The notes under the pieces were generated by a model. The model did not search any database. It saw only the letters and a list, made by a program, of their open reading frames with translations, and was not told the origin of the DNA. Below, one piece after another: positions 54,450-64,000 of a DNA stretch of 64,000 bases. Source of the DNA: Bettongia penicillata ogilbyi. Taxonomy: Eukaryota; Chordata; Mammalia; Diprotodontia; Potoroidae. The stretch covers positions 3,488,501 to 3,552,500 of the forward strand of contig JAJHZJ010000009.1 of NCBI GenBank assembly GCA_023548195.1, in the 5' to 3' direction. The position numbers and the translations under genes are program-made. Positions within the stretch are counted from its first letter, which is position 1. Every line of letters starts with the position of its first letter.

Positions 54450-54660
54450 AGGATAGGTTTGAATCTTTCTTCAGACACTAATTGTATGACCCTGGGCAAG
54501 CCACTTAATCTCTCTCTACCTTAGTTTCTTACTCTGTAAAATGGAGTAATAATAGCACCTACCTAGGAGTGTTGTGCGGATGAAATTAGATCATATAAAT
54601 AAAACACTTTGCACATCTTCAAGTGCTATGTAAATAACAGTCATTATTTTGGCATTATTT
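54450..54660 (+). mobile_element. CORE-SINE (MIR/Ther type)
   Basis: 'ttgtatgaccctgggcaagc', 'ccttagtttcttactctgta', 'aaaatggagtaataatagca', 'cacttcaagtgct'-type tail. Confidence 0.75.
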
Positions 54661-54739
54661 TGGCTACTGCCTCCATTCCCATAGCACTTGTCCAGATCTG
54701 AAGGTGACTAATTCTTTTTAATCTCTACTATTTAGGAGC

Positions 54740-54920
54740 TTTTTTATTGTTTTATTTTGTTATGTTGGACAGGGGTTGGTTCTCCAATTGTTTCCTTTTC
54801 AACAGGCATAGACATTGAGATACTTGAGAGCTAGAACTCTTTTTTGCCTTTACTTGTATTTCTGGTGCTTACATGGTGCAGTGCCTGGATCATCGTAGGT
54901 GCTAAACAGATGCCAGCTTA
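54740..54920 (+). mobile_element. L2 3' tail
   Basis: 'gatacttgagagctagaact', 'gtatttctggtgcttacatg', 'gtgcagtgcctggatcatcg'. Confidence 0.6.
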
Positions 54921-55114
54921 CTGACGGTGAACTTGAATTAAGAAGACTAGAGTTGGAGTGTTGATTCAGTTTCTTATTAGCTGCATGACTGAACCCTTCA
55001 CTTTATTCTCTGAAAGCTACCATATCTTCCACATCTGCATGGCAGTATGAAGAACCTGTGCGGTACTCCCTTCACCAGCACAATAGCATCCCATTTTTAA
55101 CTTAAAGTCTTAGA

Positions 55115-55250
55115 GAATTAATTGCCTGAGGCTCAGAGAGGCAGAGACTTGTTCATGGTCATATAGATAGTAAGGGTTAGAGGCAGAATTTGAGGTCAGT
55201 TCTTTCTGACCCAAACCAGCACCCTTCCACTAGACCATGCTCCTTTCTTG
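55115..55250 (-). mobile_element. MIR
   Basis: 'ggctcagagaggcagagact', 'gttcatggtcatatagatag', 'cccttccactagaccatgct'. Confidence 0.65.
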
Positions 55251-55599
55251 CCCACCTCTGCAATGAGGATCATGATAATGTTCACTCTGCCTCACAGGGG
55301 TATTATGAGAAGAATGCTTCACCAATGTGAGCTATTATTATCTGTAAATATCTTTTTCTTTGTATTCCTCCCTAATTTTTTATTTCTCCCTAAACCCCAC
55401 CTGGACCATTGTTGGCCCATCATCAGAGTAGATGACTTTGATCATCTATGATGATTATCACATGAAACCCTTTCTTCATCTGATAGACATTCCCAAAGTG
55501 ATACCCATAAGAAGTAACTGAGAGGGAAATGAGAACCGCCTTCATTGTCCAAATTCAAGACTATAGAGCATAGATATCACCTATTGAGATAGGAATACA

Positions 55600-55842
55600 C
55601 ATTTACATTGTGCCTACTACATATCAAGTCCTGGAAGCATTTTTACAAACACTATCTCCTTTGATATTTATAACAACCCTGTGAGGTAGGTGGTATTATC
55701 ATCCCTATTTTACAGTTTAAGAAACTGAGGCACCCAGAGGTTAAGTGAATTGCCCAGGGTCATATAGCTAGGGTTTGATTTGAACTCAAGTCTTCCTGAT
55801 TCCAGGCCCAATACTCTATCCACTGTGCTTCCTGATCTACAC
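55600..55842 (-). mobile_element. CORE-SINE (MIR/Ther type), full-length
   Basis: Antisense: 'cattgtgcctactacatatc', 'cctattttacagtttaagaa', 'attgcccagggtcatatagc', 'ctctatccactgtgcttcct'. Confidence 0.85.
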
Positions 55843-55869
55843 TGGTATCAGATAAACTTCCCTTTACAA

Positions 55870-56108
55870 GGGCAAAAAGGTGACATAGCGAATAGACCTA
55901 GAGTCAGGAAGACTCACCTTCCTCAGATACTTACTAGCTGTGTGACCCTGGGCAAACCACTTAACCTTATTTTTTTCAGTTTCCTTATCTGTCAAATGAA
56001 CTGAAGAAGGAAATGGCAAATCACTCCAGTAACTTTGCCAAGACAACCCCAAATGGGGTCATGAAGAGTCAAACACAGCTGAAAACAAAAATGAACAGCA
56101 ACGAAAGG
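55870..56108 (+). mobile_element. MAR1-type SINE
   Basis: 'gacctagagtcaggaagact', 'gtgaccctgggcaaaccact', 'gaaggaaatggcaaatcact', 'ccaaatggggtcatgaagag', 'aatgaacagcaac': head, CORE-like mid-part and RTE-type tail. Confidence 0.85.
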
Positions 56109-57110
56109 TGACTTGAAATATCTCCTTCAGGTGATAGGGTGATGAGTAGGGGAAGACACCGCAATACAAAGAATTTCTAATAATATCTGTTTAATTTCAA
56201 GGTAAAGCTGTAGATCTAATTGCTATTAAAATCAAGGGAAGAACAGCATTGTGAATGGTTGGTCATAAGTAACCAGTTGGGCAAGTATTATCACCAAGGG
56301 TTCCATTTTCTAGGTTTAATAAAAGCCCTTCTTGCTCAATGCCTGATTTCCCTTATCCTAATGTCTGTTGGGGTGAAGGTAAGCCCGCTGCTACTTTGCA
56401 CAGCTGCACTCACAGAAAGATGTCACCCCTGGTACATTCCCAGCTGCCATCTGCCCGGGGAGTCTTGGAACAGGTGCCAGACAAATCTATTAGAGTGTGA
56501 TTGAAAGGGAAGAATTTAAAGACCATCAGCCCCATTGATGGCAAGGCTGATTCTTGGTCTCACTTCCAACCCTACTGAAGAAAGTAAAGAACTCTCTTGT
56601 CAGAAATAATATTGGAAGCTACCAAGTTAACAGTAGTATAAGAAAAAGTCAGTAAATTGAAGTCGAATTGGATCTGCGGAAATCATTTGGTTTAGGGAGA
56701 GTTCTAAAACTCAGAGCCACATAGACACTAGAGGTTTAGCTATTTTTTTTTCTTCCTAACATCAAAGGCAATGTATGTGCTAGGCTGCAGGAATACAAAA
56801 TAATAATTTTTTTAAAAAAAACTCTCCAAGAAGATCTGAGCTGCCAGATTGGAGGATTATGAATAACCAAGCCCACCCAAGATACCAATAAACCTATTCC
56901 CATGAGAAAGAGAGATTCTTCAATAGGTCCAGTGAGATGATTCTGATGAGTTTCTTTGAAATCTAATGACTTCCTTGGCACTGGGGATGTCCAAGCATAG
57001 CTTCATTCTGACTTTCAATTTTCTTTCTCTTTCAGAAACTTGGACTAAATGAAAGCATGAAATAAAAACAAGAACACACTACACTAATTTTACCAAACCC
57101 TTCACCAAAT
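56109..57110. other. No recognisable feature
   Basis: About 1 kb of apparently single-copy sequence. The 94-codon ORF at 56220-56504 has no recognised domain. Confidence 0.35.
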
Positions 57111-57205
57111 CCAATATAGATGCATGTGTATATATAAATATATACATATATGTGCATGTATACATATATGTACACACATGTATGCATACATATATATATG
57201 TAGAA
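57111..57205. repeat. (TA)n/(CATA)n simple repeat
   Basis: Interrupted TATACATA units. The minus-strand ORFs over it are low-complexity Tyr/Cys/His peptides. Confidence 0.8.
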
Positions 57206-57444
57206 CTGCAAAGTGAACCAAAATCCGAAAGAGAGAGGGAAAATTGGTTTGAGACAAAACCAAATATATGCATTTTCTAAACATGCTGACTAGGAGCAAC
57301 CAAATATTCTTCAATCTGAGCCACTATTTCATTCACTTTTAATCTTTCCTTTCTTTATGATTTCAATCTCTAGGATAAAAGAAAGGCAATATATTCATGT
57401 TCCCCCATTTACAGAAGAATTCTACAGTGAGCATGGGAGAGGTA

Positions 57445-57640
57445 GATTTCATTATAATAATGAAGTGACCTTACATTTGAGCAGAGCTTTTTATATTTTT
57501 AAATAGCTCTTTTGCATACATAGTCTCATCAGAACCTTGTATCAACTCACTGAAGTGGATGTAGGTGGTGACTATACCTCTATCTAAAAGGATAAGAAAG
57601 TTGAGACCCAAAGAATCTAGGACCAGAATAAGACCCAAAT
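57445..57640 (-). mobile_element. MIR-like, weak
   Basis: 'gagcagagctttttatattt', 'gaaagttgagacccaaagaa' hint at an antisense MIR. Confidence 0.3.
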
Positions 57641-57659
57641 ACCATACTGGCTAAGAATC

Positions 57660-57765
57660 TATTGTTATTTGGGGTTTTTTTTTTTCCATTTTTCTTTTTA
57701 TACTTAGGTTTTTTGGTTTTGTGTTTTCTTTTTGTTGTTTGTTTGCTTGTTTTTTTTCTTTTAGT
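57660..57765. repeat. T-rich (GTTT)n low-complexity tract
   Basis: Repeated GTTT, TTTTC and GTTTG units. Confidence 0.75.
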
Positions 57766-57949
57766 CAGTTTTTAGCAGTCTTCAAAGCTAAAGCAGAAAA
57801 ATCAAACAGGGGTACTTCTCTACTAAGCCCATGCCCGGTGAACCCACTGGTCAGGAGGCACCCACCAATGCTCCTGATTTATTGGGTCACACCCTCAGTG
57901 AAAATCTGATCATAGCTAGCCAATCAAGACAACAAGCACTAAGTACTGT

Positions 57950-58125
57950 GTGAAGTTATTGTTGCTTGTTCTTCGTTCTCAAATAGGATCACGACATCAG
58001 GGAGGTGATGCCATGACATACATGCAAATGAACTGGATTTAAGTGAGGGTGAGCTGTACAAAGTTACCAGCCTCACTCTCTTGCAGAGCCATCTGGATCC
58101 AGTAGCAAGATAAATCAGGACAACT
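57950..58125 (-). mobile_element. Marsupial tRNA-derived SINE, body part
   Basis: Antisense version of the family at 245-432: 'tgttcttcgttctcaaatag', 'catcagggaggtgatgccat', 'ggatttaagtgaggg', 'agagccatctggatccagta'. Confidence 0.7.
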
Positions 58126-58617
58126 ACTGTCCTAAGTGCTAAAAATACAAAGAAAGGCAAAAGTCAAGTCCCTACTCTCAAGCAGCTCATAGTCTAATGA
58201 AGGAGACAACATGCAAATAACTATGTACAAACAAGATAAATACAATGTAAATTGGGGTAACTTCAGAGGGAAGGTACTAAGGTTAGATAATAGATGAGAC
58301 TTTAGCTGGGACTTGAAGGGAGCCAGGGAAGTTAGGAGGTGGAGATGAGAAAGAAGAGCATTCTAGGCATGGGAGGCAGTCAGAGAAAATGCCTAAGGTG
58401 GGGCAATGAATTGTATTGTGAGAGGAAGAGCGAGGAAGTCAGTGGATCCCAGTGGGGAGCTGAGTAGTGATAAGACTGGAAAGATAGGAAGGGGCCAGGC
58501 TTTGGAGGGCTTTAAAAGTCGACAGAAGACTATATTTGATTCTGGAGGCAATAAAGAACACTAGAGTTTATTAAATGGCCAAGAAAGAGGGAAAGTAATA
58601 CAGTCAGACCTCTGACC
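58126..58617 (-). mobile_element. L2 LINE 3' part, first piece
   Basis: Long colinear antisense L2: 'caagcagctcatagtctaat', 'gacttgaagggagccaggga', 'gcattctaggcatgggaggc', 'ggaaggggccaggctttgga', 'tagagtttattaaatggcca', up to the MAR1 insertion. Confidence 0.85.
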
Positions 58618-58880
58618 TTCTTGCTGCTCAGTGATTGTCATGTCTGACTCTTCATGACCCCATGAACCATAGCTTGCCAGTACTATCCATGGGGTTTTCT
58701 TGGCAAAGATACTGGAGTGGTTTGCCATTTCCTTCTCCAGCTCATTTACAGATGAGGAAACTGAGGTAAACAGGGTGAAGTGATTTGCCCAGGGTCACAC
58801 AGATGGATAGTAAATGTCTGAGGCTGGATATGAACTCAGGTCTTCCTGAGTCCTAATCCACTGAACCACCTAGCTGATCT
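58618..58880 (-). mobile_element. MAR1-type SINE inserted in L2
   Basis: Antisense MAR1: 'catgtctgactcttcatgac', 'atggggttttcttggcaaag', 'ggtttgccatttccttctcc', 'gatgaggaaactgaggtaaa', head 'gaaccacctagctg'. CTCTGACCTT before and CTCTGACTTT after form a near-exact TSD. Confidence 0.85.
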
Positions 58881-59190
58881 CTGACTTTAGCTGCTTTAGA
58901 AATATCAGTTCAGCAGCCAAGTGGTGAGGATGGACTAGAGTGGGGAGATAATTGAGGTAGAGAGTGATTCCCATAAGAAGCTGCAATGATTCAGGTATGA
59001 AGAGATGAGGGTCTACACCAGAGTGGTGACAGTCACAGAGGAAAGAAAAGGGAATAAACGAGATGTTATAAAAGTGAAATTGACAGGATTTAGCAACTGA
59101 TTGGACATGAGATGTAAGAGAGGTGCTACTAATAATTTCAGTTCTAGATCTCAAAGTTTCACTTTTAGGACAAGAAAAAGAGAGACTTCT
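58881..59190 (-). mobile_element. L2 LINE 3' part, second piece
   Basis: Continues the copy: 'ggatggactagagtggggag', 'gatgagggtctacaccagag', 'tggtgacagtcacagaggaa'. The 110-codon minus-strand ORF 58870-59202 is this decayed L2. Confidence 0.75.
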
Positions 59191-59939
59191 AAGAAAGAAC
59201 AACAGACGTAAAGTATTCTCTCTTAGAATGCTCTCTATTAACCTTTAACATGTCAGCGCTCTTTAAAAAGGAATGCTGTACATCTGGGGTTTTACTGCTC
59301 AACAGACCTATCTCTTTTTGGTAGTATTTTGTTTTTTGGGTTTTTTTAATATATATATTTAAAGTTGATTGCCTTTCTCGTTATCAAAGCCACCATCCAT
59401 CTGTTTCCACTTTCTTTAGAGCTGGAGCGTATGGAGTTGAAAATGTGTTTTTACTTGAGGTTTTGAAGAGTCCTGTCCCACCCACCCCCCACCTTGGGTT
59501 GAGGTTTGTTCAAGTTTTAATGTTGTTACTGCAATATGATCCCATGGAGGTGGGTGGCCCAACTCCCCCATTTGAAACTAATTTACAGCTTCATCTGGGA
59601 ATATTGTCACTTTAAATCAATTAACAGAAACACAAAAAGAAAATGGCATGGGAGGGGGCAGGGTTTGGTAACTAGCAGGAACTGACTCACTTTGCCTTGT
59701 TAAAACATTTCCCTCAGACACAAAGGGAAGTGCCTCCCACTTCTTTCTTGTGCCCCTCCTAACTTTCAAAACTAAAGACATACACATACAACATACAGCA
59801 TTTTGTTTTTCAACAGCTTTCCTGAGAGGGTTAGAAAAGTCTGTTATCTGTTTCATCAAAGTCAAGCATAGCACATTACAAAGAAGGAGGGCAGACAGGC
59901 AGGGAACGGCGAAACTTCTGAAGTCTTGGTTCAGTCAGT
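59191..59939. other. No recognisable feature
   Basis: About 750 bp of apparently single-copy sequence with mixed composition. Worth a conservation check, but nothing assignable. Confidence 0.35.
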
Positions 59940-60152
59940 CCATCAGTCGACAAGCATTTATTTGGTTTTTACTATGTGCCAGGCACTGTGCTAATCAGGG
60001 AGGATACAAAGAAAGGTGGTCCCTTCCCTGCAGGAGCTCACATTCTAATTAGAGAGACAACATGTATTTGATTAAGTGCATGCAAAATATATACAGAGTA
60101 GATGGAGATAATTTGAATGGAGAGGGAGAATTAGCAACCAGGGGGACTAGAA

Positions 60153-60281
60153 AAGACCTCCTGTAGAAGGTAGGCCTTAAGTCTTGAAGGAAACCAAGAC
60201 CTCTTGTAGAAAATAGGCTTTAAGTCTTGAAGAAAGCCAATGTCTCATGTAGAAGGCAGGCTTTAAGTCTTGAAAGAAGCC
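60153..60281. repeat. Three tandem 43-bp repeats inside L2
   Basis: Units start at 60153, 60196 and 60239, each with 'tgtaga', 'aggc(c/t)ttaagtcttgaa' and 'aa(a/g)cc'. The standard L2 has this block once, so it is a local minisatellite expansion. Confidence 0.85.
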
Positions 60282-61018
60282 AGAGAAATCAAGATACCAA
60301 GATGAGAGGGCAGTTTGTTCCAGGCATAGGACATAACCAGGACAAGGGTACAGAAGTGGAAGATGGAACTGTTGTGTTCCAGGAATTGCCAAAAGGCAAG
60401 TGTAGCTGGATCATAGTGGGCATGGAGGGGAATAGGCACAAAAAAGGCTAGAAAGAGCTTTAAATGTCAAAAGAGGACTTTATATTGATCCTGGGCATAG
60501 CAGAGAGCCACTGGAGTTAGTTGGGGAGGCAATATGATCTGATCTATGTTTTAGAAAAATCCCCTTGGCAGCTGAGCAGAGGATGGATTGGAATGGAGAG
60601 ATACTCCCCAATGGGGAGAAGCAGGGAGACTAATCAGAAGTCTATTAAAATACTTCCAGGGTGAGGTGATGAGGGCCAGTGCCAGGGGAGAGACTGGGTA
60701 AGAAGAAAGAAAGAGGCACATGTATCTCCTGTGTAGGCAGAAATGACAATACTTGGCAACAGATTGGATATGTGGAGTGAGTGTAAGAAGAGTTGAAAAT
60801 GATGGCAAGTTTGCATACCCAGGTAACTGGGAGGACCACAGTGCCCTCAACAGTAATAATGAAGTTCAAAAGGGGAAAGGGAATTGGGAAAAAGGTGTTG
60901 AATTCTGTTTTGCACATGTTGAGCTTCAGATGCCTATGGGAGGGACGTCTATTATGACTTCTTCATAAGGCATTTGAATATCCATGACTGTAACTCAGCA
61001 GACACTGAGTCTGGTTGT

Positions 61019-61201
61019 TTACATCTGTGAATCATCTCCATAGAGATGATAATTAAAACCAAAGGAGCGGAAATGATCACCAAGTGAGAGTATATACAGC
61101 AAAACGAGAAGACGGCCCAGGATAGAGCTTTGGGGGACACCAACAGTTAGTCGGCATGACATGGTTAAAGATCCATCAAAAGGGGACTGAGAAGAAGTCA
61201 A
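61019..61201 (-). pseudogene. L2 reverse transcriptase fragment
   Basis: The 60-codon ORF contains LTVGVPQSSILGRLLVLLYI (cf. the GVPQGS motif, G changed to S) and FNYHLYGDDSQM, the catalytic Y-x-D-D with G where L2/CR1 elements usually have A. The frame is broken on both sides. Confidence 0.75.
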
Positions 61202-61245
61202 ACAGACAGAAGAACCAGGAAAAAAATGTCACAAAAATCTAGAGA

Positions 61246-61437
61246 AGACATGGTTCTTCCCAATTCTTCTTTACAACATGACTAATATGAAAATATGTTT
61301 AATATGAATGTACATATAGAGACTATATCAGATTGCATGCTGCCTTGGGGAGTGGGAAAAGGATGGAAGGGGAGAAAATCTTATGAAAGTGAATGTTGAA
61401 AACCAAAAATTAGTTAATTAATTTGAAAAAAAGGTTA
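61246..61437 (+). mobile_element. L1 3' terminus inserted in L2
   Basis: 'acaacatgactaatatgaaa', 'atatcagattgcatgctgcc', 'gaaagtgaatgttgaaaacc', 'ttaattaatttgaaaaaaag'. Confidence 0.7.
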
Positions 61438-61557
61438 GAGGAGAGAGAGTATCCAGAAGGAGAGAGATGGTCAATAGTGTCAAACACTGTAGAGAGCTAA
61501 GATGGATCAGTACTGAGAAACGGCTGCTTAAATGTGGCAATTATAAAATTATAAGTA
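61438..61557 (-). mobile_element. L2, continuation
   Basis: 'gagagagtatccagaaggag', 'gtcaatagtgtcaaacactg', 'actgagaaacggctgctt' continue the antisense L2 from 61245, then stop at HAL1 E. Confidence 0.65.
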
Positions 61558-64000
61558 ATTTTTTAAATTTACCTATTTATTTTTAGGTTTCAACATTCAT
61601 TTCCACAAGATTTTGAGTTCCAAATTTTCTCCCTATCTTTCCCCTCCCCCACCTCAAAACACCATGCTTTCTGATTACCCCTTCCCCCAATTTGCCCCCC
61701 TTTTATCTTACCCCACCCTTCCATTATGCTTATCTTTTCTCTTTTCTCGTAGGGCAAGATAGATTTCTATGCCCCATTACCTGTATTTCATATTTCCCAG
61801 TTGCATGCAAAACAATTCTCAACATTCATCCCCAAAACTTTGAGTTCCAACTTCTCTCCCTTCCTCCCTCCCCACCCATCCCCATTAAGAAGGCAAGCAA
61901 TTCAATACAGGCTATATATGTGTAGTTTTGCAAAAGACTTCCATAATAGTCATGTTGTGAAAAACTAACTATATTTCCCTCCATCCTATCCTGCCTTCCA
62001 TTTATTCTATTCTCTCTTTTGACCTTGTCCCTCCCCAAAAACTGTTTGCTTCTAATTACTCCCTCCTCCCATTTACCCTCCCTCCTAGCATACCCCTTAC
62101 CCCACATATCCCCTTCTCCCCTACTTTCCTGTAGTGTAAGATAGATTTTCATACCAAATTGGGCATGCATGCTATTTCCTCCTTAAGACAAATCTGATGA
62201 GAATAAGATTCACTTTTTCCCTCTCACCTCTTCCTTTTCCCCCTCCATTGGGAAAGCTTTATCTTGCCTCTTTTATGAGAAATAACTTGCCTCATTCCAT
62301 TTCTCCCTTTCTCCTCCCTATATATTCCTCTCTTACCCCTTAATTTTATTTTTTTAGATATCATATCTTGCTATTCAACTCACCCTGTGCCCTCTGTCCA
62401 TATGTATATAATGTATCCAACTACTCAAATACAAAGAAAAGTTTCAAGAGTCAGAAATATTATCTTTCCATGTAGGAATGTAAACAGTTTAGTAAGTCCC
62501 TTATGATTTTTCTTTCCTATTTACCTTTTCATGCTTCTCTTGATTCTTGTGTTTGAAAGTCAGTTTTTTCTATGTAGCTCTGGTCTTTTTATCAAGAATA
62601 CTTGAAAATCCTCTATTTCATTGAATGCCCATTTTTCCCCTGAAGTATTATACTCAGTTTTGCTGGGTAGGTGATTCTTGGTTTTAATCCTAGTTCCTTT
62701 GACTTCTAGAATATTCTATTCCAAGCCCTTTGATCCCTTAATGTAGAAGCTGCTAGATCTTCTGTTATCCTGATTGTATTTCCACAATACTTGAATTGTT
62801 TCTTTCTAGATGCTTGCAATATTTTCTCCTTGACGTGGGAACTCTGGAATTTGACTATAACATTCCTAGGAGTTTTTCTTTTTGGATCTCTTTCAGGAGG
62901 TGGTCAGAAGATTCTTTCAATATTTATTTTACCCTCTAGTTCCAGAATATCAGGGCAGTTTTCCTTGATAATTTCATGAAAGATGATGTCTAGACTCTTT
63001 TTTCCATCATGACTTTCAGGTAGCCCCATAATCTTAAAATTGTCTCTCTTGGATCTATTTTCCATGTCAGTTGTGTTACCAGTGAGATATTTCACATTGT
63101 CTTCAATTTTTTCATTCTTTTGGTTTTGTTTTGTAGTTTCTTTGTTTCTCATAAAGTCATTAGCTCCCATCTGCTCCATTCTAATTTTTAAAGAACTATT
63201 TTCTTCAGTGAGATTTTGAACCTCCTTTTCCATTTGACTAATTCTGATTTTTAAGGCATTCTTCTCCTCATTGGTTTTTTGGATCTCTTTGGCCATTTGA
63301 GTTAGTCTATTTTTAGAGGTGTTATTTTTTTCAGCATTTTTTTGGGTCTCCTTTAGCAAGCAGTTGACTCACTTTTCATGATTTTCTTGCAATGCTCTCA
63401 TTTCTCTTCCCAATTTTTCCTCCATCTCTCTTACTTGATTTTCAAAATTCTTTTTGAGTTCTTCCATAACCTGAGACCATTGCATATTTATTTTGGAAGT
63501 TTGGGAGGCAGAAGCCTTGACTTTTATGTCTTCCTCTGATGGCATACATTGTTCTTCCTCATCTGAAAGGATAGAAGAAAATACCTGTTCACCCAAAAAG
63601 CAACCTTCTATAGTCATATTTTTTCCCCTTTTTTGGCCATTTTTCCATCCAGTTACTTGACTTTTGAGTCTTTTGTCAAGAAGAGGATATACTCTAGGGA
63701 CCTGTAAGTTCTCAGTTTCTCCAAGGTGGCACAATCAAGGGAGCCCTGATCTCTGATCTGGGAGCAATCACAAGCTTCTCTGCCCAGGATCTGTGAGTAG
63801 AATTCTCTCTCCAGAGTGTCTACCAGCTCCACCAGCCAATGCTCAGCCCAGGGCCACCATTCAGGGCTGAGATCCATATTGTCTGTTCAATTCCCCCAGG
63901 GTCTTTGGACTGAGGTCTCCAAAAATGGATACTTCCACTGGTTGGAACCAGGCCAGACTGTAATCCCTTCTCACCCAGGTGAAAGAGCTTTCTCACTGAT
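61558..64000 (-). mobile_element. HAL1-type LINE copy E, cut by window edge
   Basis: Starts at its A-rich 3' end ('tttttaaatttacctattta' on plus). Its 3' UTR is colinear with the other copies but more diverged, and lacks the long (CA)n. Disrupted ORF1 follows, then a 5' UTR that is largely unlike A-D. The 5' end lies beyond 64000. Oldest-looking HAL1 here. Confidence 0.75.
62529..63640 (-). pseudogene. Disrupted L1-type ORF1 of HAL1 E
   Basis: ATG at 63640 (MAKKGEKI), with an early stop or frame change; the family frame continues as MTIEGCFLGEQVF. A TGG-to-TGA stop interrupts it at 63369-63371 (after ...LQENHEK). The segment 63359-62904 is open through coiled coil and RRM start, and a CGA-to-TGA stop lies at about 62904. 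The terminal FQTQE stop is also lost. Confidence 0.8.

Larger units (their letters stand above)
59940..61245 (-). mobile_element. L2 LINE, RT to 3' end
   Basis: Long antisense copy. The 3' end ('tttactatgtgccaggcact', 'ctgcaggagctcacattcta') lies at 59950-60060, then the 3' region with a local triplication (60153-60281), 'gagccactggagttagttgg' and 'gaggtgatgagggccagtgc', and finally RT sequence (61019-61201). Confidence 0.85.

Noticed and set aside
60153..60281. Regularly spaced repeats, CRISPR-like at first sight
   Set aside because: The units are directly adjacent, have no unique spacers and lie inside an L2 in a mammalian genome.

Overview
This is vertebrate, almost certainly marsupial (metatherian) nuclear DNA. 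It carries no bacterial-style genes. The repeats are the marsupial set: CORE-SINEs (MIR/Ther type), MAR1-like SINEs with a BovB/RTE-type tail, a BovB/RTE LINE, many L2 pieces, marsupial L1s with long AT-rich 3' UTRs, and ORF1-only 'half-L1' (HAL1-type) elements. The repeats do not settle the species. I recognise no host protein-coding exon or RNA gene, so the window reads as intergenic or intronic. The only long intact ORF is the L1-type ORF1 of a HAL1 copy (46156-47256, 366 codons).

Layout. 1-2.5 kb: SINE scraps. 2.5-11.5 kb: two HAL1 copies in inverted orientation (A, minus, 2555-5392; B, plus, 8649-11530) around a 3.2-kb segment. 11.5-14.5 kb: the 5' part of an older L1 (minus), with a solo class-I-type LTR between its ORFs. 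15-24 kb: L2 split by a 5'-truncated L1, plus LTR-like and L1 scraps. 24-30 kb: SINEs and an L2 split by a BovB/RTE. 30.5-33.3 kb: HAL1 C (minus). 33.7-45 kb: MAR1 pair, two hAT-like MITEs, an L1 3' end and much unassigned sequence. 45.4-48.3 kb: HAL1 D (plus), full-length with intact ORF1. 48-57 kb: sparse repeats, one mariner MITE, one possible TIR element. 58-61.5 kb: two long antisense L2 copies. 61.6-64 kb: HAL1 E (minus), running off the window.

Main result. Copies C and D each have matching target-site duplications (TSDs) on their own two sides. Copies A and B do not: A's outer flank matches B's inner flank, and A's inner flank matches B's outer flank. That is the signature of recombination between two inverted HAL1 copies that flipped the segment between them. 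An independent test agrees. B had inserted into an L1 ORF2, and the two halves of that ORF2 now lie on opposite strands (11901 down to 11531, and 5393 up to about 6822). They rejoin in frame if the segment is turned back. A and B also share ORF1 lesions absent from C and D while their distal 5' UTRs differ, which fits gene conversion between the arms. A mis-oriented assembly would give the same TSD pattern and must be excluded.

The HAL1 copies share a YY1-like 5' end, ORF1, a (CA)n microsatellite, a G-rich 3' UTR and an A-rich tail, with one or two tandem 5' UTR monomers. They lack ORF2, so they must have relied on an L1 reverse transcriptase supplied in trans.
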